Assembly: GCF_900240975.1 (NCBI RefSeq)
Contig: NZ_LT968776.1
Location: 3,655,092-3,719,091, forward strand
Direction: 5' to 3'
From: Mycobacterium sp. 4858
GTDB taxonomy: Bacteria > Actinomycetota > Actinomycetes > Mycobacteriales > Mycobacteriaceae
DNA: 64,000 bases
Shown: positions 50,300 through 59,595 of the stretch, piece by piece
How positions within the stretch are numbered: position 1 is the first letter of the stretch
Layout of the letters: each line of letters starts with the position of its first letter
The notes under the pieces: model-generated
What the model was told of the DNA's origin: nothing
Databases searched by the model: none
Seen by the model: only the letters and a program-made list of their open reading frames with translations
Position numbers and translations under genes: made by a program

Positions 50300-52039
50300 T
50301 CAGGCGTCCAACCGGGTGAACTGCTGGCGGCGGTACTGCTCGACGCAGGCGGCGCGCCGGATCTTGCCGCTCGTCGTGGTGGGGATGGAACCCGGGGGCA
50401 CCAGCACGAGATCGGCGACATTGAGGCCGTGCGAGCTCGAAATCGCCGCGGTGACATCGTTTTTGACGGTGTCGAGCCGGCGCAACGCGTCCTCGGCGGA
50501 ATCGCCGCGCTTCTTCCATTCGATGATGGTCACCAGCTTTTCGGACTCGTCCACCGCGACGGAGATCGCCGCGACCCGGCCCCCGGTGATCTGTTGGACC
50601 GTCGACTCGATGTCCTCGGGATAGTGGTTGCGCCCGTACACGATCAGTAGATCCTTCATCCGGCCCACGATGAACATCTCGCCCTCGGAGACGAAGCCGA
50701 GATCACCGGTGCGCAGCCACGGTCCCGCGGGCGTGCCCGGTGACGGGTCCGTCACGGTGCCGCCGAAGGTGCGCTCGGTTTCCTCCGGCTTCCGCCAATA
50801 GCCGCCGGCCACGTTCTCGCCGTGCACCCAGATTTCGCCGACCGTCCCCGGCGGGCGTTCCCTGCCGGTGTCCGGGTCGACGATCCGCACCGCCGGCGAC
50901 CTCGGCGTGCCATAGCTGAGTAGCGGTGAGCCGGTTTGCGCCGAACACCGTTGCGCCGCCCCCTCCGACAACCGCTCGGGTTCGAAGTGAACGACCTCCG
51001 GGGCGCCCCCCCGGGTGCGGCTGGCGACGTAGACGGTCGCCTCCGCGAGGCCGTAGGAGGGGCGCATCATGTGATCGCGGAAGTTGTACGGGGCGAACCG
51101 TTTACAGAATCGGCCCAGCGTGGCGGGATGGATGCGCTCGGCGCCGCTGATGATGCCCAGCACGTTGCCCAGGTCGATGCCGTCCAGGTCGGCATCCGAC
51201 GTCTTGCGGGTGGCCAGCTCGAAGGCGAAGTTGGGCGCCGCCGACATCACCGGTGCGCCGTTGGCCATCGCGTGGATCCACCGCGCCGGGCGCTGCAGGA
51301 AGGCCACCGGGCTCGTCAGGTCACCGCGGTAGCCACCCAGGATCGGCGCGATCACGCCGAGCACGAAACCCATGTCGTGATAGAAGGGCAGCCACGACAC
51401 CACGGTCGTGTCGCGCGGCGGGACGCCGTTGGCCTCGACGAAATAGTCGGCCATCAGCTGCTGGAAGTTCACCTGAAGGTTCCGGTGCGAGATCACCACC
51501 CCGGCGGGCAGCCGAGTGGAGCCGGAGGTGTACTGCAGGTACGCCGTGCCTGGGGCGCCGCTCACCCGGATGCTCGGAGCGCCCGCATCGTCCAAATCGA
51601 GCGCGTCGACCTCGACGACGGCCGGCGTGGCCGTCGAGCCCGGTTGCCGGAGGTGGTCGGAGACGGCTCCGGCGGCCGCGGACGTGGTGAGGACGACGGT
51701 GGGTGTGGTGTCGGCCAGGACGGCGCTCACCCGTTCGTCGTGCGAACCGGCCGCGGGTACCGACAGCGGGACCGCGATCAGCCCGGCCTGCATCGCGCCC
51801 AGGAACGCCACGATGTAGGCCAGCCCTTGGGGAGCGAGGATCACGGCGCGGTCGCCCACGGCCCCATGCCGCCTGACCGCGTGCGCGACGTTCAGCGTCC
51901 GCCGGTGCAGCTGCGCCCACGTCAACGCCTCGGTGACGCCCGCCCAATCCTGCTCGTAGTCGGTGTAGCGGAACGCCACGTCGTCGGGCTGCAGCCCGGC
52001 GCGTTCACGCAGCAGGGCGACCACGGACGCGTTCTGCAT
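50300..52039 (-). CDS. fadD21: long-chain fatty acyl-AMP ligase (FAAL, FadD21-like)
   Basis: A 579-residue adenylating enzyme. LQYTSGSTRLPAGVVISHRN is the ATP-binding loop, followed by the Tyr-rich SYGLAEATVYVASRTRG, and VGRMKDLLIVYGRNHYPEDI is the hinge. Length and the extra FAAL-type segment after the middle domain favour AMP-ligases that load acyl chains directly onto PKSs rather than CoA ligases. The ATG at 52039 gives MQNASVVALLRERAGLQPDD, as in FadD21/23/28-type proteins. It lies 5 bases behind the PucR gene, so both may form an operon. Probable partner: the PKS at 41341-47661. Confidence 0.9.
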   Translation of the reverse strand: MQNASVVALLRERAGLQPDDVAFRYTDYEQDWAGVTEALTWAQLHRRTLNVAHAVRRHGAVGDRAVILAPQGLAYIVAFLGAMQAGLIAVPLSVPAAGSHDERVSAVLADTTPTVVLTTSAAAGAVSDHLRQPGSTATPAVVEVDALDLDDAGAPSIRVSGAPGTAYLQYTSGSTRLPAGVVISHRNLQVNFQQLMADYFVEANGVPPRDTTVVSWLPFYHDMGFVLGVIAPILGGYRGDLTSPVAFLQRPARWIHAMANGAPVMSAAPNFAFELATRKTSDADLDGIDLGNVLGIISGAERIHPATLGRFCKRFAPYNFRDHMMRPSYGLAEATVYVASRTRGGAPEVVHFEPERLSEGAAQRCSAQTGSPLLSYGTPRSPAVRIVDPDTGRERPPGTVGEIWVHGENVAGGYWRKPEETERTFGGTVTDPSPGTPAGPWLRTGDLGFVSEGEMFIVGRMKDLLIVYGRNHYPEDIESTVQQITGGRVAAISVAVDESEKLVTIIEWKKRGDSAEDALRRLDTVKNDVTAAISSSHGLNVADLVLVPPGSIPTTTSGKIRRAACVEQYRRQQFTRLDA

Positions 52040-52044
52040 GCGCG

Positions 52045-53658
52045 TTAGGTTACCGCCTCGCCCCGGGGCCCACCCGGCAGTCGCAAGCCCAGCGAAAACA
52101 GCAGCCGCACCTCGGGATCGGCCAACGATGTCGACAACAACTTCTCGATGCGGCGCACGCGGTAGCGGACGGTGTTGGGATGCACGTGCAGCGACCGCGC
52201 GGCGGCCGCGACGTCGCCGAAGTCGTCCAGATACACCCGCAGGGTCTCGGCCAGCACCGGTTCCCGGGCGCGCAGCTCGGCGATGCGCGGATCGACCAGC
52301 CGGTCTTCGCGGCCGACCAGGGCCAGGATCTCGTCGAGCAGGACGGTGGTGCGCGCCTCGGCCAGCGACGTCACCTGTGGCATCGAAACCGGATGGCGCG
52401 CAGCGCTGTCCAGCACGCGGTCCAGTTCGGCGCGCGCCGCGGCGATCCCGGCCAGGCCGGTGACGGGAGCGGCGACGGCGGCCCGCAACTGCACCCCGAG
52501 CTCGGCGCGCATCGCCGCGACGGTGCCGCGCACCCACGAGTTGACCGAACGGGTCTGCGTCTGGGGCAGCAGCACATAGATCCGCGATCCGCGCGAGGCC
52601 ACCTGAGCATCGCTCCGAAAGGCGCTGACGCTCAACGCCATCACGTCGGCCACCCGCGCCTGGCGGGGCGTGCCGTCGGCCGCGGCGTCGGCGGTGTCCC
52701 AGCCGATCAGCGCCGCGTCGCCGTCGGGGGTGACGCCGAGTTCGCGCGCGACGGCGACCGGGTCGGGTTCGCCGTCGATCAGGCCCAGCAGCTGCTGCAC
52801 CCGCCGCGCGTGCGTGGACGGCCGCGCCGCCAACCGCGCCATGATCCGCGCGGCGAGCACCGCCGCACCGCGCAGTATCTGCTCGGCGTCATCGGCCAAC
52901 GGCTGCGAGCCCTGCTGCACCCAGATGGTGCCGGCGAACGTCGGCGGTCGCCGCGCGTCCAACGCGGGCTGGTGGATCCCGACGGCCAGGCGCGGCCGCA
53001 GGCCCAACTCGGGACGTTCGGCCACGCGCACCACCTGATCGCCGGCCCGCAGCGCATCGAAAATGCCCCACTGGCCGATCCATTCGAGATGCGCGGGCGG
53101 CCCCGCCCGGCCCAGGATGGACAGGCGGCGCAGCTCGTCGGCTTCGTCGTTGGAGGCCGAATACGCCAACACGTGCGACTGGGCGTTCTCGATGCTGACC
53201 ATGCCGTGGATGCGATCGGCCAGCGACTGCGCCAAGCCGAACAGGTCGGTGCCCGAGTCCTCGGTCTCGTCGGCGCGGTCGCCGTGATGCTCGAGCACGT
53301 GACTGACCAACTGGTAGAGCCGTTCCCAGCGGGCCCGCGGCTCGACGGCGACCACCGCCGAGCCGGCCCCCACCGCCGCATTCACCAGGGCGTTCGAGGG
53401 TTCCTTGGCGAAGACCGCCACCGGCACCCGCTCGCGGGCCTGCTTGCTCACCCAGCGCAGCGCCTCGTCGTCGGCGACCCCCAGCAGGAAGAACGCGTCG
53501 GACGACCCCACGGCCGCCGCGAGTCCGAGCCGCACGTCGTCGCCGTCGATCAGCGCGGCGGAAGCCACCGGAAGGTCCAGGCCCCGCGGCGCTTCGACCA
53601 GGCTGACCAGCGTCGCGTCCAGCGCCAACAACAGCTGACCCAGCCCCACACCGGCCAT
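52045..53658 (-). CDS. PucR family transcriptional regulator (Rv1186c type)
   Basis: A 537-residue regulator. It has a long N-terminal sensory part and a C-terminal helix-turn-helix (AAAARSLHVHPNTVRYRVRR) of the PucR/CdaR type, with a GGDEF-like-fold middle domain. Such proteins are activated by small metabolites; in M. tuberculosis the Rv1186c protein controls proline-utilisation genes. Here it is divergent from rocA (81 bases), which fits the same role, yet its stop lies only five bases before the FAAL start on the same strand. The start is the ATG at 53658. Confidence 0.9.
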   Translation of the reverse strand: MAGVGLGQLLLALDATLVSLVEAPRGLDLPVASAALIDGDDVRLGLAAAVGSSDAFFLLGVADDEALRWVSKQARERVPVAVFAKEPSNALVNAAVGAGSAVVAVEPRARWERLYQLVSHVLEHHGDRADETEDSGTDLFGLAQSLADRIHGMVSIENAQSHVLAYSASNDEADELRRLSILGRAGPPAHLEWIGQWGIFDALRAGDQVVRVAERPELGLRPRLAVGIHQPALDARRPPTFAGTIWVQQGSQPLADDAEQILRGAAVLAARIMARLAARPSTHARRVQQLLGLIDGEPDPVAVARELGVTPDGDAALIGWDTADAAADGTPRQARVADVMALSVSAFRSDAQVASRGSRIYVLLPQTQTRSVNSWVRGTVAAMRAELGVQLRAAVAAPVTGLAGIAAARAELDRVLDSAARHPVSMPQVTSLAEARTTVLLDEILALVGREDRLVDPRIAELRAREPVLAETLRVYLDDFGDVAAAARSLHVHPNTVRYRVRRIEKLLSTSLADPEVRLLFSLGLRLPGGPRGEAVT

Positions 53659-53739
53659 TGTCTGATCGTACTATCAAAGGGCGCCCATGCTGTCCGATCG
53701 GCTAATTCCGTGGGGCGCCGCGGCGAGGATCCTGGCGGC

Positions 53740-55371
53740 ATGGACGCGATAACCCAGGTGCCGCTGCCGGCCAACGAGCCGGTCCACGACTACGCGCCGC
53801 AATCCCCGGAACGCGACCGGCTGCGTGCCGAGCTGGCCGCGCTGGCCGACCACCCGATCGACCTCCCGCACGTCATCGGCGGCAGACACCGGATGGGCGA
53901 CGGTGATCGCATCGAGGTCGTCCAACCGCACCGGCACGCCGCCACGCTGGGCACCCTGACCAACGCCGTGCACGCCGACGCGGCGGCGGCGATCGACGCC
54001 GCCATGGCAGCGAAACCCGCCTGGGCGGCAATGCCTTTCGACGAGCGTGCGGCGGTGTTCCTGCGGGCCGCGGACCTGCTGGCCGGGCCCTGGCGGGAGA
54101 AGATCGCCGCCGCGACCATGCTGGGCCAATCGAAATCCGTCTACCAGGCCGAGATCGACTCGCCCTGCGAGCAGGTCGACTTCTGGCGCTTCAACGTGGA
54201 GTTCGCGCGCCAGATCCTGGCGCAGCAGCCGATCAGCGGGCCCGGCGAATGGAATCGCAGTGACTATCGCCCGCTCGACGGATTCGTCTACGCCATCACG
54301 CCGTTCAACTTCACCTCCATAGCGGGCAACCTGCCGACCGCGCCGGCGCTGATGGGCAACACCGTCGTGTGGAAGCCGTCGATCACGCAGACCCTGTCGG
54401 CCTACCTGACCATGCGGCTGCTGGAGGCCGCGGGGCTGCCGCCCGGCGTCATCAACCTCGTCACCGGCGACGGGTTCGCGGTGTCCGACGTTGCGCTGGC
54501 CGACCCGCGGCTGGCCGGCATCCACTTCACCGGGTCCACCGGCACCTTCCAGCGCCTGTGGCAGCAGGTGGGCGCCAATATCGGTCGCTACCACAGCTAT
54601 CCGCGGCTGGTCGGCGAGACCGGCGGCAAGGACTTCGTGGTGGCGCACCCTTCGGCGCGGCCGGATGTGCTGCGCACCGCGCTGATTCGCGGTGCGTTCG
54701 ACTACCAGGGCCAGAAATGCTCGGCGGCGTCGCGGGCGTTCATCCCGCACTCGGTGTGGCGGCGCATCGGCGACGACTTCCTGGGCCAGACCGCCGCGCT
54801 GCGCTACGGCGACGTCACCGACCTGACCAACTACGGCGGGGCGCTGATCGACGAGCGGGCGTTCGCCAAGAACGTCGAGGCGATCGAGCGGGCGAAGAGC
54901 GCCGCCCACGTCACCATCGCGGTGGGCGGCGAATACGACGACAGCGTCGGCTATTTCGTACGCCCCACGGTGCTGCTGTCCGACGACCCGGCCGACGAGT
55001 CGTTCGCCACCGAGTATTTCGGTCCGCTGCTGTCGGTGCACGTGTACCCCGACGACGACTACGAACGCATCCTCGGCGTGATCGACGGCGGCTCGCGGTA
55101 CGCGCTGACGGGCGCGGTCATCGCCGATGATCGCGGGGCGGTGCTGGCCGCGCAGGAGCGCCTGCGCTTCGCCGCCGGGAACTTCTACGTCAACGACAAA
55201 CCCACGGGCGCGGTCGTCGGGCGCCAGCCGTTCGGTGGCTCGCGTGGCTCGGGCACCAACGACAAGGCCGGCTCGGTGCTGAACCTGTTGCGCTGGACGT
55301 CGGCCCGCACCATCAAGGAGACGTTCGTCCCGGCGACCCACCATACCTACCCGCACATGGCGGCCGAGTGA
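53740..55371 (+). CDS. rocA: 1-pyrroline-5-carboxylate dehydrogenase
   Basis: A 543-residue aldehyde dehydrogenase that oxidises pyrroline-5-carboxylate/glutamate semialdehyde to glutamate with NAD, the second step of proline breakdown. PRLVGETGGKDFVVAH carries the general-base Glu and FDYQGQKCSAASR carries the nucleophilic Cys. The ATG at 53740 gives 543 residues, as in M. tuberculosis RocA; the enormous upstream open frame crosses the PucR gene antisense and is rejected. The proline dehydrogenase gene starts within its stop (TGATG). Confidence 0.95.
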   Translation: MDAITQVPLPANEPVHDYAPQSPERDRLRAELAALADHPIDLPHVIGGRHRMGDGDRIEVVQPHRHAATLGTLTNAVHADAAAAIDAAMAAKPAWAAMPFDERAAVFLRAADLLAGPWREKIAAATMLGQSKSVYQAEIDSPCEQVDFWRFNVEFARQILAQQPISGPGEWNRSDYRPLDGFVYAITPFNFTSIAGNLPTAPALMGNTVVWKPSITQTLSAYLTMRLLEAAGLPPGVINLVTGDGFAVSDVALADPRLAGIHFTGSTGTFQRLWQQVGANIGRYHSYPRLVGETGGKDFVVAHPSARPDVLRTALIRGAFDYQGQKCSAASRAFIPHSVWRRIGDDFLGQTAALRYGDVTDLTNYGGALIDERAFAKNVEAIERAKSAAHVTIAVGGEYDDSVGYFVRPTVLLSDDPADESFATEYFGPLLSVHVYPDDDYERILGVIDGGSRYALTGAVIADDRGAVLAAQERLRFAAGNFYVNDKPTGAVVGRQPFGGSRGSGTNDKAGSVLNLLRWTSARTIKETFVPATHHTYPHMAAE

Positions 55372-56333
55372 TGACCGGCGTGTTCGCCAGCACGCTGCGC
55401 CCGGCGATCATGGCCGCCAGCCGGCGACCGGGATTGCGCCGGGCCGCCGAAGGCCTGCCCATCACCCGTCGGGTGGTGCACCGCTTCGTTCCCGGCGAGA
55501 CCATCGACAGCGCGCTGGGCAGCGTTGCGGCGCTTCGTGGTTCGGGCCGGTGCGTCAGCCTCGACTACCTCGGTGAAGACGTCACCGACGCCGGCGCCGC
55601 CAACTCGGCGGTGGCGGTGTATCGGGACCTGATCGACCGGCTGGCCCGGTTCGGCGATGACGCGGCCGACCGGCCGCTCGAGGTGTCGCTGAAGCTGTCG
55701 GCCCTGGGGCAGGCGCTGGGTCGCGACGGTGAGAAGATCGCCCGGGAGAACGCCTTCGCGATCTGCGAAGCGGCGCAGCGCGCCGGCGTGTGGGTGACGG
55801 TGGACGCCGAGGACCACACGACGACGGACTCCACGCTGGCGATCGTGCGCGATCTGCGGAACGACTTCTCTTGGCTGGGCGTGGCGTTGCAGGCCTACCT
55901 GCGGCGCACGTTGGGCGATTGCCGGGAATTCGCCGACGCCGGGGCGCGAATCCGGTTGTGCAAGGGCGCCTACGACGAACCGGCGGCGGTGGCCTATCGC
56001 GACCCCGCCGCGGTGACCGATTCCTACCTGCGTTGCCTGCGGGTGTTGATGGCCGGTTCGGGCTACCCCATGGTGGCTTCCCACGACCCGGCGATCATCG
56101 AGAAGGTGCCCGCGCTGGCCCGCGAAGTGGGTCGCGATACAACGGATTTCGAGTATCAGATGCTGTACGGCATCCGCGATGGGGAGCAGCGACGGCTCGC
56201 CGACTCCGGCAACCGGGTCCGCGTTTACGTGCCGTTCGGCACCCAGTGGTACGGCTACTTCATGCGCCGCCTGGCCGAGCGGCCCGCGAACCTGACGTTC
56301 TTCCTGCGGGCGCTGGCGCAGCGCGGGCACTGA
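55371..56333 (+). CDS. proline dehydrogenase
   Basis: A 320-residue monofunctional FAD-containing PRODH that oxidises proline to pyrroline-5-carboxylate. RLCKGAYDEPAAVAYRD, DFEYQMLYGIRDGEQRR and PFGTQWYGYFMRRLAERPAN are family signatures at the substrate and FAD sites. The ATG at 55371 shares one base with the rocA stop; a GTG at 55368 is also possible. With rocA it forms a complete proline-to-glutamate pathway under the divergent PucR regulator. Confidence 0.94.
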   Translation: MTGVFASTLRPAIMAASRRPGLRRAAEGLPITRRVVHRFVPGETIDSALGSVAALRGSGRCVSLDYLGEDVTDAGAANSAVAVYRDLIDRLARFGDDAADRPLEVSLKLSALGQALGRDGEKIARENAFAICEAAQRAGVWVTVDAEDHTTTDSTLAIVRDLRNDFSWLGVALQAYLRRTLGDCREFADAGARIRLCKGAYDEPAAVAYRDPAAVTDSYLRCLRVLMAGSGYPMVASHDPAIIEKVPALAREVGRDTTDFEYQMLYGIRDGEQRRLADSGNRVRVYVPFGTQWYGYFMRRLAERPANLTFFLRALAQRGH

Positions 56334-56345
56334 GTGGGAGCTCAC

Positions 56346-56379
56346 GGCTTTGCGTGTGCCGTCAGGGCGGCGACACGCC
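56346..56379. repeat. 34-bp interspersed intergenic repeat, copy 2
   Basis: This copy matches 26712-26745 at 30 of 34 positions. It lies just after proline dehydrogenase. Further downstream, GCGACGGT (56450-56457) and ACCGTCGC (56503-56510) form an inverted repeat before the DUF222 gene. Confidence 0.6.
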
Positions 56380-56557
56380 CGACGATCACCGCCCTGTCCG
56401 CACAGTCAAAGCCCTGGGCGCACACTCGAGGCGCGGGCGTTGAGCCATAGCGACGGTGGGGCGTTTGGTGGCCAATCAGGTTGCCTGGCTTGGTGGCTGA
56501 CGACCGTCGCCCCGGAGACAGCCCGGATTTGTCGGTGGTCGCTGCGATGATGTGGTT

Positions 56558-57802
56558 ATGTCTTTGACCGCCTCGCCTCCCGTGGAGGTGAATCCTGCTG
56601 AGCGCCTGGATGGGTTGTTTGAGGAGTTGGCGGAGTTGGCGGGTCAGCGTAATGCGATTGATGGGCGCATCGTGGAGATCGTCGCTGAGTTGGATCGTGA
56701 CGAGCTCTGTGGTGTCACGGGCGCGCGGTCGGTGGCGGCGTTGGTGGCCTGGAAGCTGGGCTTGTCGTCGGCGAATGCCCACACGATCAGCACCGTGGCA
56801 CACCGGCTGCAGGAGTTTCCGCGCTGCGCCCAGGGCCTGCGGGAGGGTCGGCTGTCGCTGGATCAGGTCGGGGTCATCGCCGCGCAAGCGGGTGAGGGAT
56901 CTGATGAGCATTACGCGCAGCTCGCCCAGGTCGCTACGGTCAACCAGCTGCGCACCGCGGTCAAGCTGGAACCGCGACCCGAACCCGAAACTCGGCCGCA
57001 ACCGCAGCCGGCGATCACCAAGACCGCCGATGAGGAGTTCACCTGCTGGCGCATCAGGCTGCCGCACCTGGACGCGGCGAAGTTCGACGCCGCCTTGGCC
57101 TCTCATCGGGATGCGCTGATCGCCGAATGGAAACACGCCCGCGACAACGACGACATCCCAGCGCAGATCGCACCGCCACTGCCGGGCACCGTCGAGGCGT
57201 TCATGCGCCTGGTCGAGACCGGATGGGACGCCGAAGCCGCACGGCGCCCCCACGGCCAGCACACCACGGTGGTGGTGCACCTCGACGTCGAGCAGCCCGC
57301 CGCCGCGCTGCATCTGGGTCCGCTGCTCACCGAGGATGACCGCCGCTACCTGACCTGCGATGCCACCTGCGAGGTGTGGTTCGAACGTGCCGGCGAGGTC
57401 ATCGGCGCCGGCCGAACGACGCGCACGATCAGCCGGCGGCTACGCCGGGCGCTGGAGCATCGCCACCGCATGTGCGCGGTGCCCGGCTGCGGCGCCACCC
57501 GCGGCCTGCACGCCCACCACCTCCGGCACTGGGAAGACGGCGGCCCCACCGAGCTGGCCAACCTCGTACTGGTCTGCCCCTATCACCACCGACTGCACCA
57601 CCGCGGCCTGATCACCCTCACCGGACCCGCCGCCGACCTCACCGTCACCGACAACCGCGGCAGACCACTCAGCGCAGCATCACTTGCGCGCCCACCCACC
57701 CTGGCCCCACCCGCCGTCGCACCATGCCCCGGACCCACCGGCGAACGCGCCGACTGGTGGTGGTACGACCCCTTCCAATCACAACCACCGCCCTCCAACT
57801 AG
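56558..57802 (+). CDS. 13E12 repeat family DUF222/HNH endonuclease protein
   Basis: A 414-residue member of the mycobacterial 13E12 repeat family. The N-terminal DUF222 helical domain (RLDGLFEELAELAGQRNAID, REGRLSLDQVGVIA) is followed by a C-terminal HNH nuclease domain with CAVPGC, LHAHHLRHW, LANLVLVCPYHHR and HHRG, a zinc-supported HNH fold. The family is often multicopy and its role is unproven. The ATG at 56558 is preferred over the GTG two codons earlier. The 5' part is G/T-rich and the 3' part A/C-rich on the same strand. It has no operon partner. Confidence 0.9.
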   Translation: MSLTASPPVEVNPAERLDGLFEELAELAGQRNAIDGRIVEIVAELDRDELCGVTGARSVAALVAWKLGLSSANAHTISTVAHRLQEFPRCAQGLREGRLSLDQVGVIAAQAGEGSDEHYAQLAQVATVNQLRTAVKLEPRPEPETRPQPQPAITKTADEEFTCWRIRLPHLDAAKFDAALASHRDALIAEWKHARDNDDIPAQIAPPLPGTVEAFMRLVETGWDAEAARRPHGQHTTVVVHLDVEQPAAALHLGPLLTEDDRRYLTCDATCEVWFERAGEVIGAGRTTRTISRRLRRALEHRHRMCAVPGCGATRGLHAHHLRHWEDGGPTELANLVLVCPYHHRLHHRGLITLTGPAADLTVTDNRGRPLSAASLARPPTLAPPAVAPCPGPTGERADWWWYDPFQSQPPPSN

Positions 57803-57889
57803 GCCGGCAACGCGGTCGTCGACGAGATTCCCGATCTCGGCGTCACGGGTTTCGCGCTGGATCCTCAACTGTTACATCGGCTACCCGAG

Positions 57890-58924
57890 TCAGCCGGGGC
57901 AGCCCTCACGGTTCGCGGTGTCAAGCGCCTTCGGCGCGCCCTCGAGGGCGGAGTGCAGCGACTCGAAGACCTGCGGGTCCCACGTCAGCGCCGTCTTCCA
58001 GTCCAGCCCGGCCTGGTTGGAGACGAAAATGCTGTGCGTGTCGTCGAACGCGTAGCAGCGCCGGTGCGGCAGCACGGAATCGGGCAGGTCGACCGCCAGC
58101 GCGCTACGCAACGCCACGATGCCGTCGTTGGGCCACACCATGGGGTTGACCTGACCGGCCTTGGTGAACTTCTTGCCCCCGATCAGCACCACCGGGATCT
58201 TGTCCAACACCCCGGCCTGGAACTGGTTCCAGCCGTCCTTGCCCATCAGGTAAGCCTGATTCACCTCGCGGCCGGAACCCGACACCAGCCGCAGCACTTC
58301 GGTCTTGAAACCCTTCATCGCGTTCTCGCAGAACTGGTCGCCTGCGCAGTCGGTCAGCGGGAGGACGTCGTTGGCGTAATCCGACAGGTACGAGCCCTGC
58401 CACGGCGTGCCGATCGTGGTCAGCGAGCGGACGTGCACCGCCGAGTTCGTGGTGGTCAGTACCCGGATCGCCGCCCGCGAGTACAGGCCGCCCATCGAGT
58501 GGCCGACCAGGTCGACCTCGTTTATGCCCTTGTCAGTGTGCAGGTAGGTCAAAAACCGCGCCAGGTGTTCGCCGGCGGTGTCGATGCTCCCGGTGGAGTT
58601 CACGGTCATGTTCTCCGGCAGCGTGATTGGGCAGACCCCGAACGGGCCGAAGCCGGTCTGGTCCACCACCTGCCCCCGGCCGGCCATCGCCGGTGACGTG
58701 AACACCTTGTAGCCCTGCTTGAGCAGGTATTCGCGGATCGCGGTGTCGGTGTTGCCCGCCGCCAGCCCGGTCGAGCACGCCTGGTCGGGTGTGGTGAACG
58801 GGCTCGTCGCATCCCCGCCGGAGACGATGACGACCGCCTGCGACGCCGCGCGCTTCTGGTCGGACCGGCCGCACCCCAGCAGCATCGACGTCGTGGCCAC
58901 CACGATCGCGGTGAGCGCCAGCAT
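57890..58924 (-). CDS. secreted lipoprotein esterase/lipase, alpha/beta hydrolase
   Basis: A 344-residue lipase-like protein. A short signal peptide ends at the lipobox MLLGC (Cys18). VDLVGHSMGGLYSRAAIRVL is the nucleophile elbow (GHSMG), and WPNDGIVALRSALA with a late DDTHSIF supplies acid and histidine candidates, as in the triacylglycerol-lipase/LipC family. The ATG at 58924 is preferred over a GTG at 58933, because it places the hydrophobic core at the membrane end. It is the last gene of the minus-strand run, 59 bases after the TetR gene, and could release fatty acids from a lipid outside the membrane. Confidence 0.88.
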   Translation of the reverse strand: MLALTAIVVATTSMLLGCGRSDQKRAASQAVVIVSGGDATSPFTTPDQACSTGLAAGNTDTAIREYLLKQGYKVFTSPAMAGRGQVVDQTGFGPFGVCPITLPENMTVNSTGSIDTAGEHLARFLTYLHTDKGINEVDLVGHSMGGLYSRAAIRVLTTTNSAVHVRSLTTIGTPWQGSYLSDYANDVLPLTDCAGDQFCENAMKGFKTEVLRLVSGSGREVNQAYLMGKDGWNQFQAGVLDKIPVVLIGGKKFTKAGQVNPMVWPNDGIVALRSALAVDLPDSVLPHRRCYAFDDTHSIFVSNQAGLDWKTALTWDPQVFESLHSALEGAPKALDTANREGCPG

Positions 58925-58983
58925 GCGTCGCACACCCTGGATGCTAACCGTCGCACCGGCCGCGATCGGCCGATTCGAGCGAC

Positions 58984-59595
58984 TCAGGGGGCGCGTCTGG
59001 GCCGTGCGCGTTCGCCGGCGAACCCGCGCACCGCGTAGGCGCGCACGAACTCGGCCACCGCCTCGGGATCGTCCATGTCCAGCGTCGAGGACGGCGTGCT
59101 GAAGAGCGAGAACAGGATGCGCGCGAACCATTCGCCGGCGGTCTGGACGTCGAGGTCCTTGCGCACCTCCCCGGTGAGCCTGGCGGCCGACAGGTAGGGC
59201 GCGACGAAGTCGACGCACTCGCGCAGCAGCACGGCGGCGTCCTTGGTCAGCAGCAGGCTGATGGCGTCCTCGTCGAAATACTTCTCGGATGCGATGGATC
59301 GCCGGGCCTGGGTTACGAAAACGGCTGCCTCGCTGAGCTTTTCCTCGAGGGAAGCGCCGCGCGCCATGGCTTTGGACATCTCGCAGTAGAACCGCTCGGA
59401 AGCGTGTTCGGCGCAGGCTTCGATGATGGCGCCCTTGTCGCCGAAGTACTCGTAGATGGTGCTGCGCGACACCCCGGCCGTCCTGGCGATGTCGACGATC
59501 GTCGCCTTCTGCAACCCCTGCTTGCGGAAGCAGGCGTACGCGGATTCCACGATCAACTCGCGGGTGTCGATGGCCTGGGCGGCCGCTTGGGTCAT
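58984..59595 (-). CDS. TetR/AcrR family transcriptional regulator
   Basis: A 203-residue regulator. The helix-turn-helix lies in ELIVESAYACFRKQGLQKAT then IVDIARTAGVSRSTIYEYFG, near residues 15-60, and DKGAIIEACAEHASERFYC begins the ligand domain. The ATG at 59595 overlaps the stop of the dehydrogenase gene (TGATG), so it is translated with the catabolic genes and is likely their own repressor. Its operator would lie outside the window. Confidence 0.9.
   Translation of the reverse strand: MTQAAAQAIDTRELIVESAYACFRKQGLQKATIVDIARTAGVSRSTIYEYFGDKGAIIEACAEHASERFYCEMSKAMARGASLEEKLSEAAVFVTQARRSIASEKYFDEDAISLLLTKDAAVLLRECVDFVAPYLSAARLTGEVRKDLDVQTAGEWFARILFSLFSTPSSTLDMDDPEAVAEFVRAYAVRGFAGERARPRRAP

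Noticed and set aside
41341..53658. Sulfotransferase gene completing a sulfolipid locus
   Set aside because: I looked for a Stf0-like protein in and around the locus and saw none, so sulfolipid synthesis remains an inference.
52180..53739. N-terminal extension of rocA through the PucR gene
   Set aside because: The extension is antisense to PucR; RocA homologues start at the ATG at 53740.
56558..57802. Homing endonuclease or prophage cargo
   Set aside because: The HNH/DUF222 family is a chromosomal 13E12 repeat family in mycobacteria; no phage genes, attachment sites or target duplications were seen.
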